From: Staphylococcus lloydii
GTDB lineage: Bacteria > Bacillota > Bacilli > Staphylococcales > Staphylococcaceae
Assembly (NCBI RefSeq): GCF_015775975.1
Contig: NZ_CP064056.1
Location: forward strand, 310,001 to 374,000
DNA: 64,000 nucleotides
Direction: 5' to 3'
In this document: positions 53,250-62,955 of the stretch, piece by piece
Numbering within the stretch: position 1 is the first letter of the stretch
Layout: each line of letters opens with the position of its first letter
Notes under the pieces: model-generated
What the model saw: the letters and a program-made list of their open reading frames with translations, nothing else
Databases searched by the model: none
Told to the model about the DNA's origin: nothing
Made by a program: the position numbers and the translations under genes

Positions 53250-53285
53250 TAACGCTACAGATGTTAGAGTCTGTAGCGTTTTTAG
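53250..53285 (+). terminator. terminator of the aldehyde dehydrogenase gene
   Basis: AACGCTACAGA and TCTGTAGCGTT form a perfect stem followed by TTTAG. Confidence 0.88.
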
Positions 53286-53307
53286 TTGGTATTGCGTTGT
53301 AACGAAC

Positions 53308-53336
53308 TTGACTTTTTACGCAATTAGTTATAAATT
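53308..53336 (+). promoter_or_regulatory. predicted promoter in the mps leader region
   Basis: TTGACT (53308-53313) and TAAATT (53331-53336) are 17 bases apart. A promoter here would drive an untranslated RNA toward the hairpin at 53646-53706. Confidence 0.55.
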
Positions 53337-53342
53337 ATTGTT

Positions 53343-53706
53343 ATTCTGATTAAATATAACATTAACAATTAAACAGTGAGAGTGAAGCTTTAGCAGACAA
53401 TTAATATACTTTATTGATTGAATGAAGAAGTAGTCAAAATCATATGTTTAATATTTTATAAACTGATATACATACATTGCACTTTAACTATACACAGGTA
53501 GCAGCGCAAAATGAATTTGTGACAGATGGCGAATAATAGTTGCAAGAATGACGACCATACGAAACAACCGACAAAGGCCAAACGGTTAGGTATCATAGGT
53601 TAATTGTTCTTGGTAACTTAATTGCTGTGCAAATTCAAGTTGTAATGAAGCCGACAATTGTAATAGATGAATTCTATTTATTGCAAATTGTTGGCTTCTT
53701 TTTTTA
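53343..53706 (+). ncRNA. candidate leader RNA or small RNA ahead of mpsA
   Basis: About 360 bases lie between a predicted promoter and a strong intrinsic terminator, with no supported gene. The terminator is 55 bases before the mpsA start. The unit could be a free small RNA or a regulated leader of mpsABC. A frame ending near 53535 reads like protein for about 20 residues (FNYTQVAAQNEFVTDGE), so part of it may instead be the remnant of a decayed gene. Confidence 0.4.
53646..53706 (+). terminator. strong terminator hairpin just upstream of mpsA
   Basis: GAAGCCGACAATT and AATTGTTGGCTTC pair, with an inner AATAGA/TCTATT stem, followed by seven or more T residues. It sits ahead of, not after, the operon on the same strand. 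Confidence 0.85.
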
Positions 53707-53760
53707 TTGTGTAAAATGAATGAATCAGTCACGACATTACTTTTTAAAGGAGACAATTAT

Positions 53761-55278
53761 ATGTTTACATCGACTGCGTTATTAACGCTCATGTTAATAT
53801 TTATCATTACGCTTATCATAGCAAGCGTGAGTGGGCTTGTTTTTATTAATAAACGTGTGCCACTTTCTTATATACATATACATTTAATATTAGGTGCCTT
53901 ACCAATTATTGTGTCTTTCATAGCACTTGTTCAAACACGACAAAGCGTATTTATGGGGCCCTTTCATTTTGATATTTTAGCGTGGTTGATGGCATTTTTT
54001 GTATTAGTTATAGGTTTGATTATTCAGCGTTTTTCTATGCAATATTTAAAAGGTGACTTTAACTACAGAAAATATTTTGTCTTGTTTCAGGCAGTTACAA
54101 GCTTTGCTTCTATCGCTTGGTTGAGTGATGATTTACGTCTTATGACTTTGTTTTGGGGTCTAACATTAGTCTGCTTAACACTATTAATGCGTTTAAATAG
54201 ACGTTGGAAAGTAACTAAAGCTGCAGCTAAAGTGACTGACCGCTATTTCTTTTTAGGTTGGTTAGCGTTAGCGATTGCTGTAATGTGGTGCTTCTTTATT
54301 ACAGGAGAATGGAAATTTTCAACAGTGTTAACCGCATCACATCTATCTTCTATAAATGGATGGGAATATTTTGGCTTATCGATGTTAATTATTTTAGCAG
54401 TCATTGTTCCAGCAGCGCAGTGGCCATTTCAACGTTGGTTGATTGAATCTGTAGCGGCGCCAACGCCAGTTTCGGCGATTATGCACGCTGGTATTGTAAA
54501 TGCTGGTGGTGTCATGTTAACCCGTTTTTCACCATTATTTACGAGTGATGTAGCAACAATTATTTTGATTATTATTGCATGTATTTCTGTGTTAATTGGT
54601 TCTGGGATTAGTCTAGTGCATGTAGATTATAAGCGCCAACTTGTAGGTTCAACGATGGGCCAAATGGGCTTTATGTTAATTCAATGTGCTTTAGGTGCTT
54701 ATATTGCTGCAATTATACATTTAATATTACATGGACTTTTTAAAGCAACATTATTCTTAAGATCAGGTTCTGCCGTACAACATTTTGATGTGCCTGCAAG
54801 AGCGCGTGAACGATTATCTTATATTTGGATTTTAATTGGACGTTTACTTGCTTGTGTATTAGCTGTAGTCTTTTGGTGGACATCGCCAGAACAAGGCTAT
54901 GGCATTATAAGTGCACTTATTTTAGCATGGTCATTATCTGTATCGTGGACGCAACTTGTTGCATTTGGAGAAGGCGTCATTGGTCGATTGATAGGATTAG
55001 GTGCACTCGTTATTATCGGAATTGTATATTTAGCTGTACATCATTATTTTTATCAATGGTTAATGGGTATCACGATGCATCAAAACCATCCATCAATAGT
55101 CGTCTTTATTGCAGTTGCTGTAATACTTGTATTGGGTAGTATTGCTAGCACTTGGGTGGCACGCCATCGTTCATCAAAAATCTTTGCTAAAATTTACTTG
55201 TGGCTCGTGCATGTTGGAGATGCAAAGACTCAAGCTATCGAAAGACACCCAAACTATTTAAAAAAATTCTTATCGTAA
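53761..55278 (+). CDS. mpsA: MpsA/DabB: NuoL-like proton-conducting subunit of the bicarbonate transport complex
   Basis: 505 residues from ATG 53761 with AAAGGAGA upstream. About fourteen helices of the NADH-dehydrogenase subunit 5 fold; the antiporter core has PAAQWPFQRWLIESVAAPTPVSAIMHAGIVNAGG (quoted in blocks: AAQWPFQRWL and PTPVSAIMHAGIVNAGG) and MGQMGFMLIQCALGAY with HLILHGLFKATLFL. No other respiratory complex I genes are near. In S. aureus MpsAB takes up dissolved inorganic carbon and supports membrane potential. It is 13 bases before mpsB. Confidence 0.92.
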   Translation: MFTSTALLTLMLIFIITLIIASVSGLVFINKRVPLSYIHIHLILGALPIIVSFIALVQTRQSVFMGPFHFDILAWLMAFFVLVIGLIIQRFSMQYLKGDFNYRKYFVLFQAVTSFASIAWLSDDLRLMTLFWGLTLVCLTLLMRLNRRWKVTKAAAKVTDRYFFLGWLALAIAVMWCFFITGEWKFSTVLTASHLSSINGWEYFGLSMLIILAVIVPAAQWPFQRWLIESVAAPTPVSAIMHAGIVNAGGVMLTRFSPLFTSDVATIILIIIACISVLIGSGISLVHVDYKRQLVGSTMGQMGFMLIQCALGAYIAAIIHLILHGLFKATLFLRSGSAVQHFDVPARARERLSYIWILIGRLLACVLAVVFWWTSPEQGYGIISALILAWSLSVSWTQLVAFGEGVIGRLIGLGALVIIGIVYLAVHHYFYQWLMGITMHQNHPSIVVFIAVAVILVLGSIASTWVARHRSSKIFAKIYLWLVHVGDAKTQAIERHPNYLKKFLS

Positions 55279-55291
55279 AGGAGACGTAAAA

Positions 55292-57904
55292 ATGGTTAAT
55301 ACGACTACTCAATCTCAAACAAATCAATCATCTTTAACTGGTGAAGATATTGCAACGCTAATAGCTCATGCGAGTAATGTGATCGTGCCATTGTCTCCAA
55401 TTTCTATTTTTGCGGCGCGACATCCGTGGGTAAATTTAGAAGATAAGGACTTTAAGCATGTCGTTCGTTGGCTAGATAATACTCGAGATGTTGATATTTA
55501 TCCTGGTACTAAAACAATAAAACAAGCCTATCGTGACGGTGAAATCAGTGATACTATACTAGAGGAAAAGTTGAGCCAATGGTTAAATACCAATAATAGT
55601 GAACTATCATCCACAGAAAAATATCGCTATTGTACCGGTGCTTTAAAATTTGAAGATTTAGCAAAAGATACACTCCAAGAAGTAAAACAAAGTAATTTAG
55701 CCCGAGTGTCATTAAGTGAATTAATGGATGACACGCACATGGTACGTTCCATGCCACCAAGAAGTAAACATATTAAATATAAAAATCCACATACGTATTT
55801 ACAGTTACTCGATTATCATGTCATCAAATGGTGCAAATTATACTTAGATGAAAATCAATCTAGTTGGACGTTACCTAACCGTGAGCAAGGCTTCTTTTAT
55901 GCATGGAAAAAATTAGTCGTGCATGACCCCGCGTTGTCTAAAACAGAACGTCAAACTTTAGCAACATTACCGAATGATCCATATGAAGTCATTGCGGAAG
56001 CCTTAACGTCGTTAGATATACCGGAAGCTTCAAGACAAGGATATTTAGAAAGTCATTTATTAGCCTTACCGGGATGGGCTGGTATGTTGTTATGGCAAAT
56101 GGAACAAACGCATAAAAAGTCTCATTTAATTACTGAATATTTAGCGATTCGACTTGCTTTAGAATGGACGTTTATTAACCCATATTTACCGATTGCAACG
56201 ACACGTCCTATTCCACGACGTTCGTTGCAAACTTTAGTAGGTGAATGGTATGAGTGGGGTGGTTTGGACGTAACAAACTGGCAACAAATGTCACTGGAAC
56301 AGCAACAAGAATACCTTAAATTTGCGCTCGCATTTGATGATAAAACACGGCGACAAATTTGGTTAGAAGCTTGGGAAGAAACATATGAAGACCAATTAAA
56401 AGAGCAACTTTTAACGCATAATCAAGACCAACAAAATAACCAAGTTGAAGCGCAGTTAGCATTTTGTATCGATGTGCGTTCTGAACAATTCCGTAGTCAA
56501 TTGGAAAATGCCGGACCTTTCGAAACGATAGGTATTGCAGGTTTTTATGGTTTGCCGATTGCGAGCGCAAAGTTAGGCAGCAATCACAGTCATGCTTCGT
56601 TACCTGTTATGAATTCGCCACAACATAAAATTAAAGAGTATGCACGACCTCACGAAATGAAAACGTATCATGAACGTAAAAATTCAATAAGCACACTTAT
56701 TTATACATTTAAGAAAATGAAGCAAAACGTGTTACCAAGTTTATTATTGCCAGAGTTAACTGGTTCATGGTTAAGTGCGCAAATGTTATCACGTACGTTT
56801 TTACCAAGACCTATTGGCAGATTTATTCATAAGTTTTATGCCCGTTGGTTGCAAAAGCCGAAAACATCATTGACGTTATCTCATGACAAGTTTGGTGTTG
56901 AAGAAGGACTACCAGTAGGTTTCTCTAAGCAAGAACAAATTAATTACGTACATCAAGCTTTAAAGTTGATGGGCTTAACAGAGGCATTTGCACCGTTAGT
57001 TGTTTTCTGTGGTCATGGGAGTCAAAGTGCTAATAATCCATACGCTTCTTCATTAGACTGTGGTGCTTGTGGTGGCGCCGCAAGTGGATTTAACGCTAAA
57101 GTGTTAGCGATGTTATGTAATTTACCTGACGTAAGAAAAGGATTGAGCGAGTTGGGTGTAGAAATTCCAACAGAAACAGTATTTACAGCAGCTGAACATA
57201 ATACTTCTGTAGATAACCTGACATGGATATATTTGCCAACATTATCACGTGAAGCGAAAGCATCTTATGAACATATTGAACAAGTAATGCCACAAGTGAG
57301 TAAACAAGCGAATAAACAACGTATGTTAACAATGCCAACGATAAAAAATAATATTGCAAATCCAGAAGAGGAGGCGCACCGTTTAGCTAATGATTGGAGT
57401 GAAGTCAGACCTGAATGGGGATTAGCACGTAACGCTTCATTTATTATTGCGCCACGTAGGTCGACTCAAAATAAAAATTTAGAGGGTAGAGCCTTCTTAC
57501 ACAATTATGATTGGCAACAGGATAGCGACGGCTCAATTTTAGGTAATATTATTGCAGGTCCAGCTACGGTAGCACAATGGATTAACCTACAGTATTACGC
57601 TTCGACGGTTGCGCCGCATTATTATGGCAGTGGTAGTAAAACGACTCAAACAGTTACCGGTGGTATCGGCGTCATGCAAGGGAATGCGAGTGACTTATTA
57701 ACTGGATTACCTTGGCAATCTGTTATGAAATCAGACTTCGAAGCGTATCATGCACCTTTAAGATTATTAATTGTTATTCAAGCGCCAAATGCTTATATTG
57801 AAAAATTATTGTCTACTAATAGTGACTTTCAGCAAAAAGTTACGAATGGTTGGCTACAATTAGCGAGTATTGATAATGATGGCACATGGCAACATTGGTC
57901 ATAA
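55292..57904 (+). CDS. mpsB: MpsB/DabA: zinc-binding subunit of the bicarbonate transport complex (DUF2309)
   Basis: 870 residues; AAGGAGACG precedes ATG 55292. The beta-carbonic-anhydrase-like active site of DabA proteins is intact: Cys392 and Asp394 in AFCIDVRSEQF, His575 in VFCGHGSQSANNP and Cys590 in SLDCGACGGAASGF. It is peripheral to the membrane and forms the complex with MpsA. Together they capture CO2 as bicarbonate. It ends 100 bases before a DUF2294 gene. Confidence 0.93.
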   Translation: MVNTTTQSQTNQSSLTGEDIATLIAHASNVIVPLSPISIFAARHPWVNLEDKDFKHVVRWLDNTRDVDIYPGTKTIKQAYRDGEISDTILEEKLSQWLNTNNSELSSTEKYRYCTGALKFEDLAKDTLQEVKQSNLARVSLSELMDDTHMVRSMPPRSKHIKYKNPHTYLQLLDYHVIKWCKLYLDENQSSWTLPNREQGFFYAWKKLVVHDPALSKTERQTLATLPNDPYEVIAEALTSLDIPEASRQGYLESHLLALPGWAGMLLWQMEQTHKKSHLITEYLAIRLALEWTFINPYLPIATTRPIPRRSLQTLVGEWYEWGGLDVTNWQQMSLEQQQEYLKFALAFDDKTRRQIWLEAWEETYEDQLKEQLLTHNQDQQNNQVEAQLAFCIDVRSEQFRSQLENAGPFETIGIAGFYGLPIASAKLGSNHSHASLPVMNSPQHKIKEYARPHEMKTYHERKNSISTLIYTFKKMKQNVLPSLLLPELTGSWLSAQMLSRTFLPRPIGRFIHKFYARWLQKPKTSLTLSHDKFGVEEGLPVGFSKQEQINYVHQALKLMGLTEAFAPLVVFCGHGSQSANNPYASSLDCGACGGAASGFNAKVLAMLCNLPDVRKGLSELGVEIPTETVFTAAEHNTSVDNLTWIYLPTLSREAKASYEHIEQVMPQVSKQANKQRMLTMPTIKNNIANPEEEAHRLANDWSEVRPEWGLARNASFIIAPRRSTQNKNLEGRAFLHNYDWQQDSDGSILGNIIAGPATVAQWINLQYYASTVAPHYYGSGSKTTQTVTGGIGVMQGNASDLLTGLPWQSVMKSDFEAYHAPLRLLIVIQAPNAYIEKLLSTNSDFQQKVTNGWLQLASIDNDGTWQHWS

Positions 57905-58004
57905 CTTCTAATTTGCAGTATTGTTTATACATTTAACGAATGAACATGTATAATGAAATTGCATAGATTATTATAAGTTTTAAAACCATAGGAGTTGTTT
58001 CTAA

Positions 58005-58376
58005 ATGCCATTAACGAAAGGTGCTTGTGAATCTGATATCAGTAAAGCTATTACGCAATGGGAAAAGGAATATTTAGGTAGAGGCTCATTGTCGGTAAAA
58101 ACAGATATCGTAAAGGATATGATCATTGTTGATTTGCAAGGTGTACTAACTCCAGCTGAGTATACAGTTTGTGAAACGCAAGAAGGTTTAATTTCAATAA
58201 AAAGAACGAGAAATAAATTAGTTGAATCGGGCGCAGAAGATTTAAAAGATATTATTCTGCAGCTTACAGGAGAATCTGTCAAAAGTGTGCATACTGATTT
58301 GAGTGCGCGTACAGGTGAACGTGTCATCGTCTTTAAATTAAACAATGATCTAGCACAGCAATTTAATAAAGAATAA
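58005..58376 (+). CDS. mpsC: DUF2294 protein, MpsC-like
   Basis: 123 residues; AGGAGTTG precedes ATG 58005. The whole chain matches the small DUF2294 fold: ISKAITQWEKEYLGRGSLSVKTDIVKDMIIVDLQGVLTPAEYTV (blocks WEKEYLGRGSLSVK and DMIIVDLQGVLTPAE) and SVHTDLSARTGERVIVFKL. In S. aureus the third gene of mpsABC is of this type. Its function is not known. An antisense frame of similar length exists at 58001-58405 and is less convincing. Confidence 0.88.
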   Translation: MPLTKGACESDISKAITQWEKEYLGRGSLSVKTDIVKDMIIVDLQGVLTPAEYTVCETQEGLISIKRTRNKLVESGAEDLKDIILQLTGESVKSVHTDLSARTGERVIVFKLNNDLAQQFNKE

Positions 58377-58409
58377 CTAGATATTAAAAAATAAAATGTC
58401 AGCATCCAA

Positions 58410-58460
58410 TTAAAACCATTTTCGTGTACTCTTGGGAGTTTAGCGAAAATGGTTTTTTTA
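58410..58460 (+). terminator. terminator of the mps operon
   Basis: AAAACCATTTTCG and CGAAAATGGTTTT form a perfect outer stem followed by T residues. Confidence 0.88.
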
Positions 58461-58490
58461 TGGTAATTCAGTCCATAAGATTAAAAATAT

Positions 58491-58505
58491 TGATAATAAT
58501 TATTA
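58491..58505. promoter_or_regulatory. Fur-like box upstream of the MFS gene
   Basis: TGATAATAATTATTA fits the 7-1-7 Fur consensus TGATAATNATTATCA with one mismatch. It lies 71 bases before the MFS start. The region is AT-rich, so chance is a real alternative. Confidence 0.4.
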
Positions 58506-58575
58506 AAAACAATCATTTTTATTAATGCCATTGTAGTATTATAATCATTTTATACAGAAAGAAAGGTGTGATTGT

Positions 58576-59766
58576 TTGGCTAAGCACGCTTATCGACAAC
58601 TCGTGTTAGGAATGATTGCGTTATTTATTGTTATGGCTATTGGACGTTTTGCTTATACGCCTATTTTGCCGTTTATGAAACATGTTGGAATGATGAATGA
58701 TCAGAATGCAGGTTTTTTAGCGACACTTAATTATTTAGGCTATTTAATAGGCGCTATCATTCCATTAGGCTTTATTTATAAAAGTAAGGTGATTGATTTA
58801 AAGGTTTATTTAATTATAAATATTTTAACTACAATATTAATGGGCTTTACAGAACAATATATTGTTTGGGCGGTGTATCGTATCATATCTGGTATTACGA
58901 GTGGCGCCGTATTCGTTTTAGCATCTAATGTTGTCTTAGAAGCATTAAAACAAGGACGTCGTGAGCGTATTTCAGGTTTATTGTATAGTGCGGTCGGTAT
59001 TGGAATATTTTCAAGTAGTATATTTATTTACTTCTTTACAACAGATGTACGATGGCAGGCGACTTGGATAATTTTAGGTATTTGTTCGTTAATAGGCGGA
59101 TTGCTTGTAGTTATAGGTATGACGGAGAATCAATCAGTTAAGCAAGACAACGGTGTCCATGAACATACACAGCAACAAGGACAAAGGTTTCCTAAATTTA
59201 TGCGCTTTTTTTCAATTGCTTACTTTTGCGAAGGTGCGGGCTACATCATTACAGGTACGTTTTTAGTTGCTATAGTTAAATCGATACCAGCATTGGCTGA
59301 TTATGCAGCGTTAAGTTGGATGTTTGTTGGCTTAGGTGCAATTCCATCTACAGTAATATGGTCAATGATTGCAGAAAAAATAGGTTATGATAAGGCAATA
59401 TATGGCGGTTTTATATTACAGATTATTGGTATAAGTATGCCTGTTTTCTCCCACAATACTATCAGTTTAATAATTAGTTCTTTATTATTTGGTGCAACAT
59501 TTCTTGGGTTAACGACATTATTTATGTCGAAAGGGCAACAATTAATGTATAAGGCAAATGGTAAGGCCAATTATGTGGCGACATTAACGGTGATTTATAG
59601 TGTTGGACAGATGATTGCGCCATCTATTTCGGGTTGGTTAATAGGAGATTCTGGAAACTATAATGCAGCATTAATTTTTGCCACAATAATATTAATCGTA
59701 GGTTTAATAAGTGCCATAGTAAGTTTTAAAGTCACTGAACGGAAAGATGATGTTAATGAATATTGA
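58576..59766 (+). CDS. MFS transporter, YbfB/YjiJ type
   Basis: 396 residues from TTG 58576, with GAAAGGTGTG upstream. Twelve helices; MAIGRFAYTPILPFM near the N-terminus and GFLATLNYLGYLIGAI are typical of the YbfB/YjiJ family. Helix 4 carries YRIISGITSGAVFVLASNVVLEAL, cut here into two parts. The cargo is unknown. Its end overlaps the start of a LysR-type regulator by eleven bases, so they are co-translated. Confidence 0.85.
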   Translation: MAKHAYRQLVLGMIALFIVMAIGRFAYTPILPFMKHVGMMNDQNAGFLATLNYLGYLIGAIIPLGFIYKSKVIDLKVYLIINILTTILMGFTEQYIVWAVYRIISGITSGAVFVLASNVVLEALKQGRRERISGLLYSAVGIGIFSSSIFIYFFTTDVRWQATWIILGICSLIGGLLVVIGMTENQSVKQDNGVHEHTQQQGQRFPKFMRFFSIAYFCEGAGYIITGTFLVAIVKSIPALADYAALSWMFVGLGAIPSTVIWSMIAEKIGYDKAIYGGFILQIIGISMPVFSHNTISLIISSLLFGATFLGLTTLFMSKGQQLMYKANGKANYVATLTVIYSVGQMIAPSISGWLIGDSGNYNAALIFATIILIVGLISAIVSFKVTERKDDVNEY

Positions 59767-60610
59767 TGATTTAAAAGCATTTAAAAAAGTATGTGAAGTG
59801 AAAAGTTTTACGCGTGCTGCTGAAGAAATGAACTTTGTGCAGTCTAATATTACAGCTAAGATTAAAAGATTAGAAAAACACTATCAGACACAGTTAATTT
59901 ATAGAGATAAAAAGGCGATAACAGCAACGCCAGCAGGACAAGCATTACTAGAGTACATTAATAAAATATTAACGCTAGTTGAAGCGGCTGACGCCGAATT
60001 GATTGATAATCCTTATAGTGAATTACACATAGGTTCAATCGAAACGATTGCTGCTACGCATTTACCAAACGTGCTAGAGCAGTTCAGGCAAACGAACAAA
60101 AAAGCGAAATTAAAAATAACTACAGCTTCTACTGCGCAATTATTATCGAAAATTAAGCTCCGTGAAATTGAAGGCGCATTTATTTCAGGCGCAGTTAATG
60201 ATGAAACGATTGAAGCAGTACCACTATATAATGAACAAATGGTTGTAATTACGCAGAAAGGATATGGCAATCCCGTCTTTGAAAACAAAGGTCAAGCAAT
60301 TATTGTCTTTGGAGAAGGTTGCTTCTATCGTAGTTATTTTGAAAAATGGTTAAATCACCATCAGATGATTATAGATAGTTTAATGACATTGAACACACTC
60401 GACGGTATTGTCGGCTGTGTCCAAGCAGGTTTAGGCATTGCCATGTTACCTCAATCAGTAATAGCTAAACTAGATCATGATAAATTAGATTTTTATCAAG
60501 TGACGACACCTTTTGAACATGTGCCAGTAAGCTTTATGTATCGTAAAGATAATGTGCAAACTACAGTATTTAATCAATTTAAAAAGGTGATGTCGGCAAT
60601 ATATGGATAA
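59756..60610 (+). CDS. LysR-family transcriptional regulator
   Basis: 284 residues from ATG 59756; GGAAAG lies nine bases upstream, and two earlier ATGs are too close to it. The helix-turn-helix is at about 15-40 (KSFTRAAEEMNFVQSNITAKIKRLE), the effector domain starts SELHIGSIETIAATHLP, and GCVQAGLGIAMLPQSVI is a typical late block. It follows the MFS gene with overlapping ends and probably controls it. Confidence 0.9.
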   Translation: MNIDDLKAFKKVCEVKSFTRAAEEMNFVQSNITAKIKRLEKHYQTQLIYRDKKAITATPAGQALLEYINKILTLVEAADAELIDNPYSELHIGSIETIAATHLPNVLEQFRQTNKKAKLKITTASTAQLLSKIKLREIEGAFISGAVNDETIEAVPLYNEQMVVITQKGYGNPVFENKGQAIIVFGEGCFYRSYFEKWLNHHQMIIDSLMTLNTLDGIVGCVQAGLGIAMLPQSVIAKLDHDKLDFYQVTTPFEHVPVSFMYRKDNVQTTVFNQFKKVMSAIYG

Positions 60611-60635
60611 ATTCGCCTTTGAGTCAGCAATAAAT

Positions 60636-60681
60636 AAAAAAGCCCAACAATACATGTTATAATGCATTGCTGGGCTTTTTT
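60636..60681. terminator. bidirectional terminator between convergent genes
   Basis: AAAAAAGCCCAACAATACAT and ATGCATTGCTGGGCTTTTTT pair with small mismatches. Confidence 0.88.
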
Positions 60682-60694
60682 GTTGTGTCGATAG

Positions 60695-61885
60695 TTATCT
60701 TGCTTTGATTGTTAATGAAATGATAAAGGCGATAACCATAAATAAAACAATCATTAATACAACGCCAGGCCAATAAATTAAACTATAGAAATAGCCGGCC
60801 AATGTTCCTCCGACAGAAGATCCCATGTAATAGAATAATAAGTAAAGACTTGAAGCTTGAGCGTTGTGATGTTCGGAACGTCTTGCTACTACTGCACTTG
60901 CGATAGCATGCCCACTAAAGAATGCATAAATACTAATGGCTAAACCGAGAATTTTAAAAGTTAAAAATGGTAGTAGCGTTACGCAAATACCAACGGTTAA
61001 CATTAAAATACTGAATTTTAGCGCGTTGATAGAGCCTAATTTCTCACGTAATTTAGCATTTAACATAGAAGAAAGCATACCGATTAAAAATAGCAGATAA
61101 ACAAAACTGATTACACTTGGATGTAAGTGATAAGGCGCAGATTTTAATTCAAAAGATATATAATTGAATGCTGCGATATTACTTCCTAAAAATAAAAAGC
61201 CAAGCATAAACGGTTTTAAGAGTCGTATGTTTCGTAAATGGCTCCAGTAGCTCATAATGAGTTCTTTGAATGAAAATTTTTGTTGTTCAAAATGCTGTGA
61301 TTTAGGTAATAGTATGGTGAATAAAATAGCTGCTATAACACTTAGTACAGCAATAGATAATAAACCAGTTTGGTAATCAAATACACTGGAAATATAACCT
61401 GTGAAAATACGACCAAATGCACCGCCAAACGCATTACCACCTATATAAATACCCATCGCTTCTGGTAAACTATTTGGTGAAATTTCTTCTCCGATATAAG
61501 CCATTGCGATTGAAGGTAGTCCTGCTAAACAAATGCCTTGTATTAATCTAACGACCAAAAAAGCCCCGAAGTCAGTAATAAACGGTTGGACGATGGCTAA
61601 TAATGACACAGATATAACTGAAAAAATCATAACAGGTTTACGTCCGACAACTTCAGAAATAGCGCCGAAAAATAGCATCGCAAAAGCTAATGTTAGTGTT
61701 GTAGTCGATAACGGTAAACTCGCTGTAGTTTTATCGACATGGAAGGTTTGTGAAAAGTGAGGTATTAATGGTTGAACGCTGTATAAAATAGAAAAAATTG
61801 TAAAACCAGCAATAAATAAAGCGATATTAATTTTTAAATACGCTGGCGTTCCTTTTTCTACAAAGTTGTTGGAAATAGTTTGCAT
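60695..61885 (-). CDS. MFS transporter (multidrug-efflux type)
   Basis: 396 residues with twelve helices. The MFS loop 2-3 motif reads FFGAISEVVGRKPVMIF, helix 4 has VRLIQGICLAGLPSIAMAYIGEE, and helix 5 has AFGRIFTGYISSVF. It resembles YgaY/AraJ-like exporters rather than sugar carriers. AGAGAGG precedes ATG 61885. It is divergent from a LysR-type regulator with a palindrome in between. Confidence 0.87.
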   Translation of the reverse strand: MQTISNNFVEKGTPAYLKINIALFIAGFTIFSILYSVQPLIPHFSQTFHVDKTTASLPLSTTTLTLAFAMLFFGAISEVVGRKPVMIFSVISVSLLAIVQPFITDFGAFLVVRLIQGICLAGLPSIAMAYIGEEISPNSLPEAMGIYIGGNAFGGAFGRIFTGYISSVFDYQTGLLSIAVLSVIAAILFTILLPKSQHFEQQKFSFKELIMSYWSHLRNIRLLKPFMLGFLFLGSNIAAFNYISFELKSAPYHLHPSVISFVYLLFLIGMLSSMLNAKLREKLGSINALKFSILMLTVGICVTLLPFLTFKILGLAISIYAFFSGHAIASAVVARRSEHHNAQASSLYLLFYYMGSSVGGTLAGYFYSLIYWPGVVLMIVLFMVIAFIISLTIKAR

Positions 61886-61969
61886 TGGTGGAATACCTCT
61901 CTTTTAAGTAATGATTTTATGTTAGCATGTAAATAACAATAAATAAAATGCATAATTTTCATAAAATTA

Positions 61970-61984
61970 ATGCGCTAAACGCAT
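61970..61984. promoter_or_regulatory. LysR-type operator between MFS and regulator genes
   Basis: ATGCG and CGCAT pair around CTAAA, giving a 15-base T-N11-A type palindrome at 61970-61984, immediately before the regulator ribosome site. A related ATGCAT is at 61949-61954. Confidence 0.6.
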
Positions 61985-61999
61985 AAGGGAGAGCTGAAA

Positions 62000-62911
62000 A
62001 TGGAATGGCACCACTTAGAATACTTTAAACTATTAGCAAAGTTACAAAATGTATCTTTATCAGCAAAGCAATTAAATGTCAGCCAGTCCGCTTTAAGTCG
62101 TGCAATTAAACAACTAGAGGAAGAAGTGGGCGCGCCACTATTTAATAGAGTAGGTAGGTCGCTGAAATTAAATAAATATGGCCAATCATTTTTAGTGACT
62201 GTCAATACGATTACTCAGGAAATGGATATGTTTAAAAGTGAAGTAACGCAATCAATCGATATGTTAAATGGCGATATCAATATTGGTTTTTTACATTCTG
62301 TAGGGCCCACATATTTATCCGACTTTTTAAAAACCTTTAATTCACAATATCCTAATATAAGAGTGAAACTGGTACAAGACCATGCCAAAGGATTAATTTC
62401 TAAATTAGAGAATGGGGATATAGATGTAGCGATTACGATGGTGGCACCGGCTAGTAATAGTGTCTGTTTTATACCGTTACTACAAGAGCAATTGTTTATA
62501 ACGCTACATAGTACTCACGATTTAGCCCAAGAGCAAAGTTTAAATATTGCCGACTTAGTTAATGAACAATTTATCTTACTCAAAGAGAACTTTGTATTAA
62601 GAGAACAAGTTGATAAAATTTTTCATGACCATAATATAAATAATGTAGAAATTAATTTTGAAAGCGATGAAACGTTGACGATTGCAAGTTTCGTTAGTGC
62701 AGGGTTAGGTATTTCTATCTTACCTAAATTAAAAAACATACAATTACCGAATCTTACTCAAATTCCAATTAGTAATTATAAAGCACGTCGTACTATAGGT
62801 TTATGTTATTTAACTCAAGCAGACCAGTTGCCTATTGTTAAAGTTACGAAAGAAAGTTTATTAAATTATTTTAGCAATTACAATGAAGGTAAAGATTATA
62901 ATAATATATAG
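62000..62911 (+). CDS. LysR-family transcriptional regulator
   Basis: 303 residues; GGGAGAG precedes ATG 62000. The helix-turn-helix (about 1-60, NVSLSAKQLNVSQSALSRAIKQLEEEVG) is followed by the effector domain (DINIGFLHSVGPTYLSDFL, GDIDVAITMVAP, FVSAGLGISILP). It is divergent from the MFS transporter, which it probably controls. Confidence 0.9.
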   Translation: MEWHHLEYFKLLAKLQNVSLSAKQLNVSQSALSRAIKQLEEEVGAPLFNRVGRSLKLNKYGQSFLVTVNTITQEMDMFKSEVTQSIDMLNGDINIGFLHSVGPTYLSDFLKTFNSQYPNIRVKLVQDHAKGLISKLENGDIDVAITMVAPASNSVCFIPLLQEQLFITLHSTHDLAQEQSLNIADLVNEQFILLKENFVLREQVDKIFHDHNINNVEINFESDETLTIASFVSAGLGISILPKLKNIQLPNLTQIPISNYKARRTIGLCYLTQADQLPIVKVTKESLLNYFSNYNEGKDYNNI

Positions 62912-62955
62912 TGTAAAATATAAATTTTTAAATCAACTGTAACTTTTATTTATAA

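Noticed and set aside
58001..58405. Antisense frame opposite mpsC
   Set aside because: The plus-strand frame matches DUF2294 throughout and has a ribosome site.
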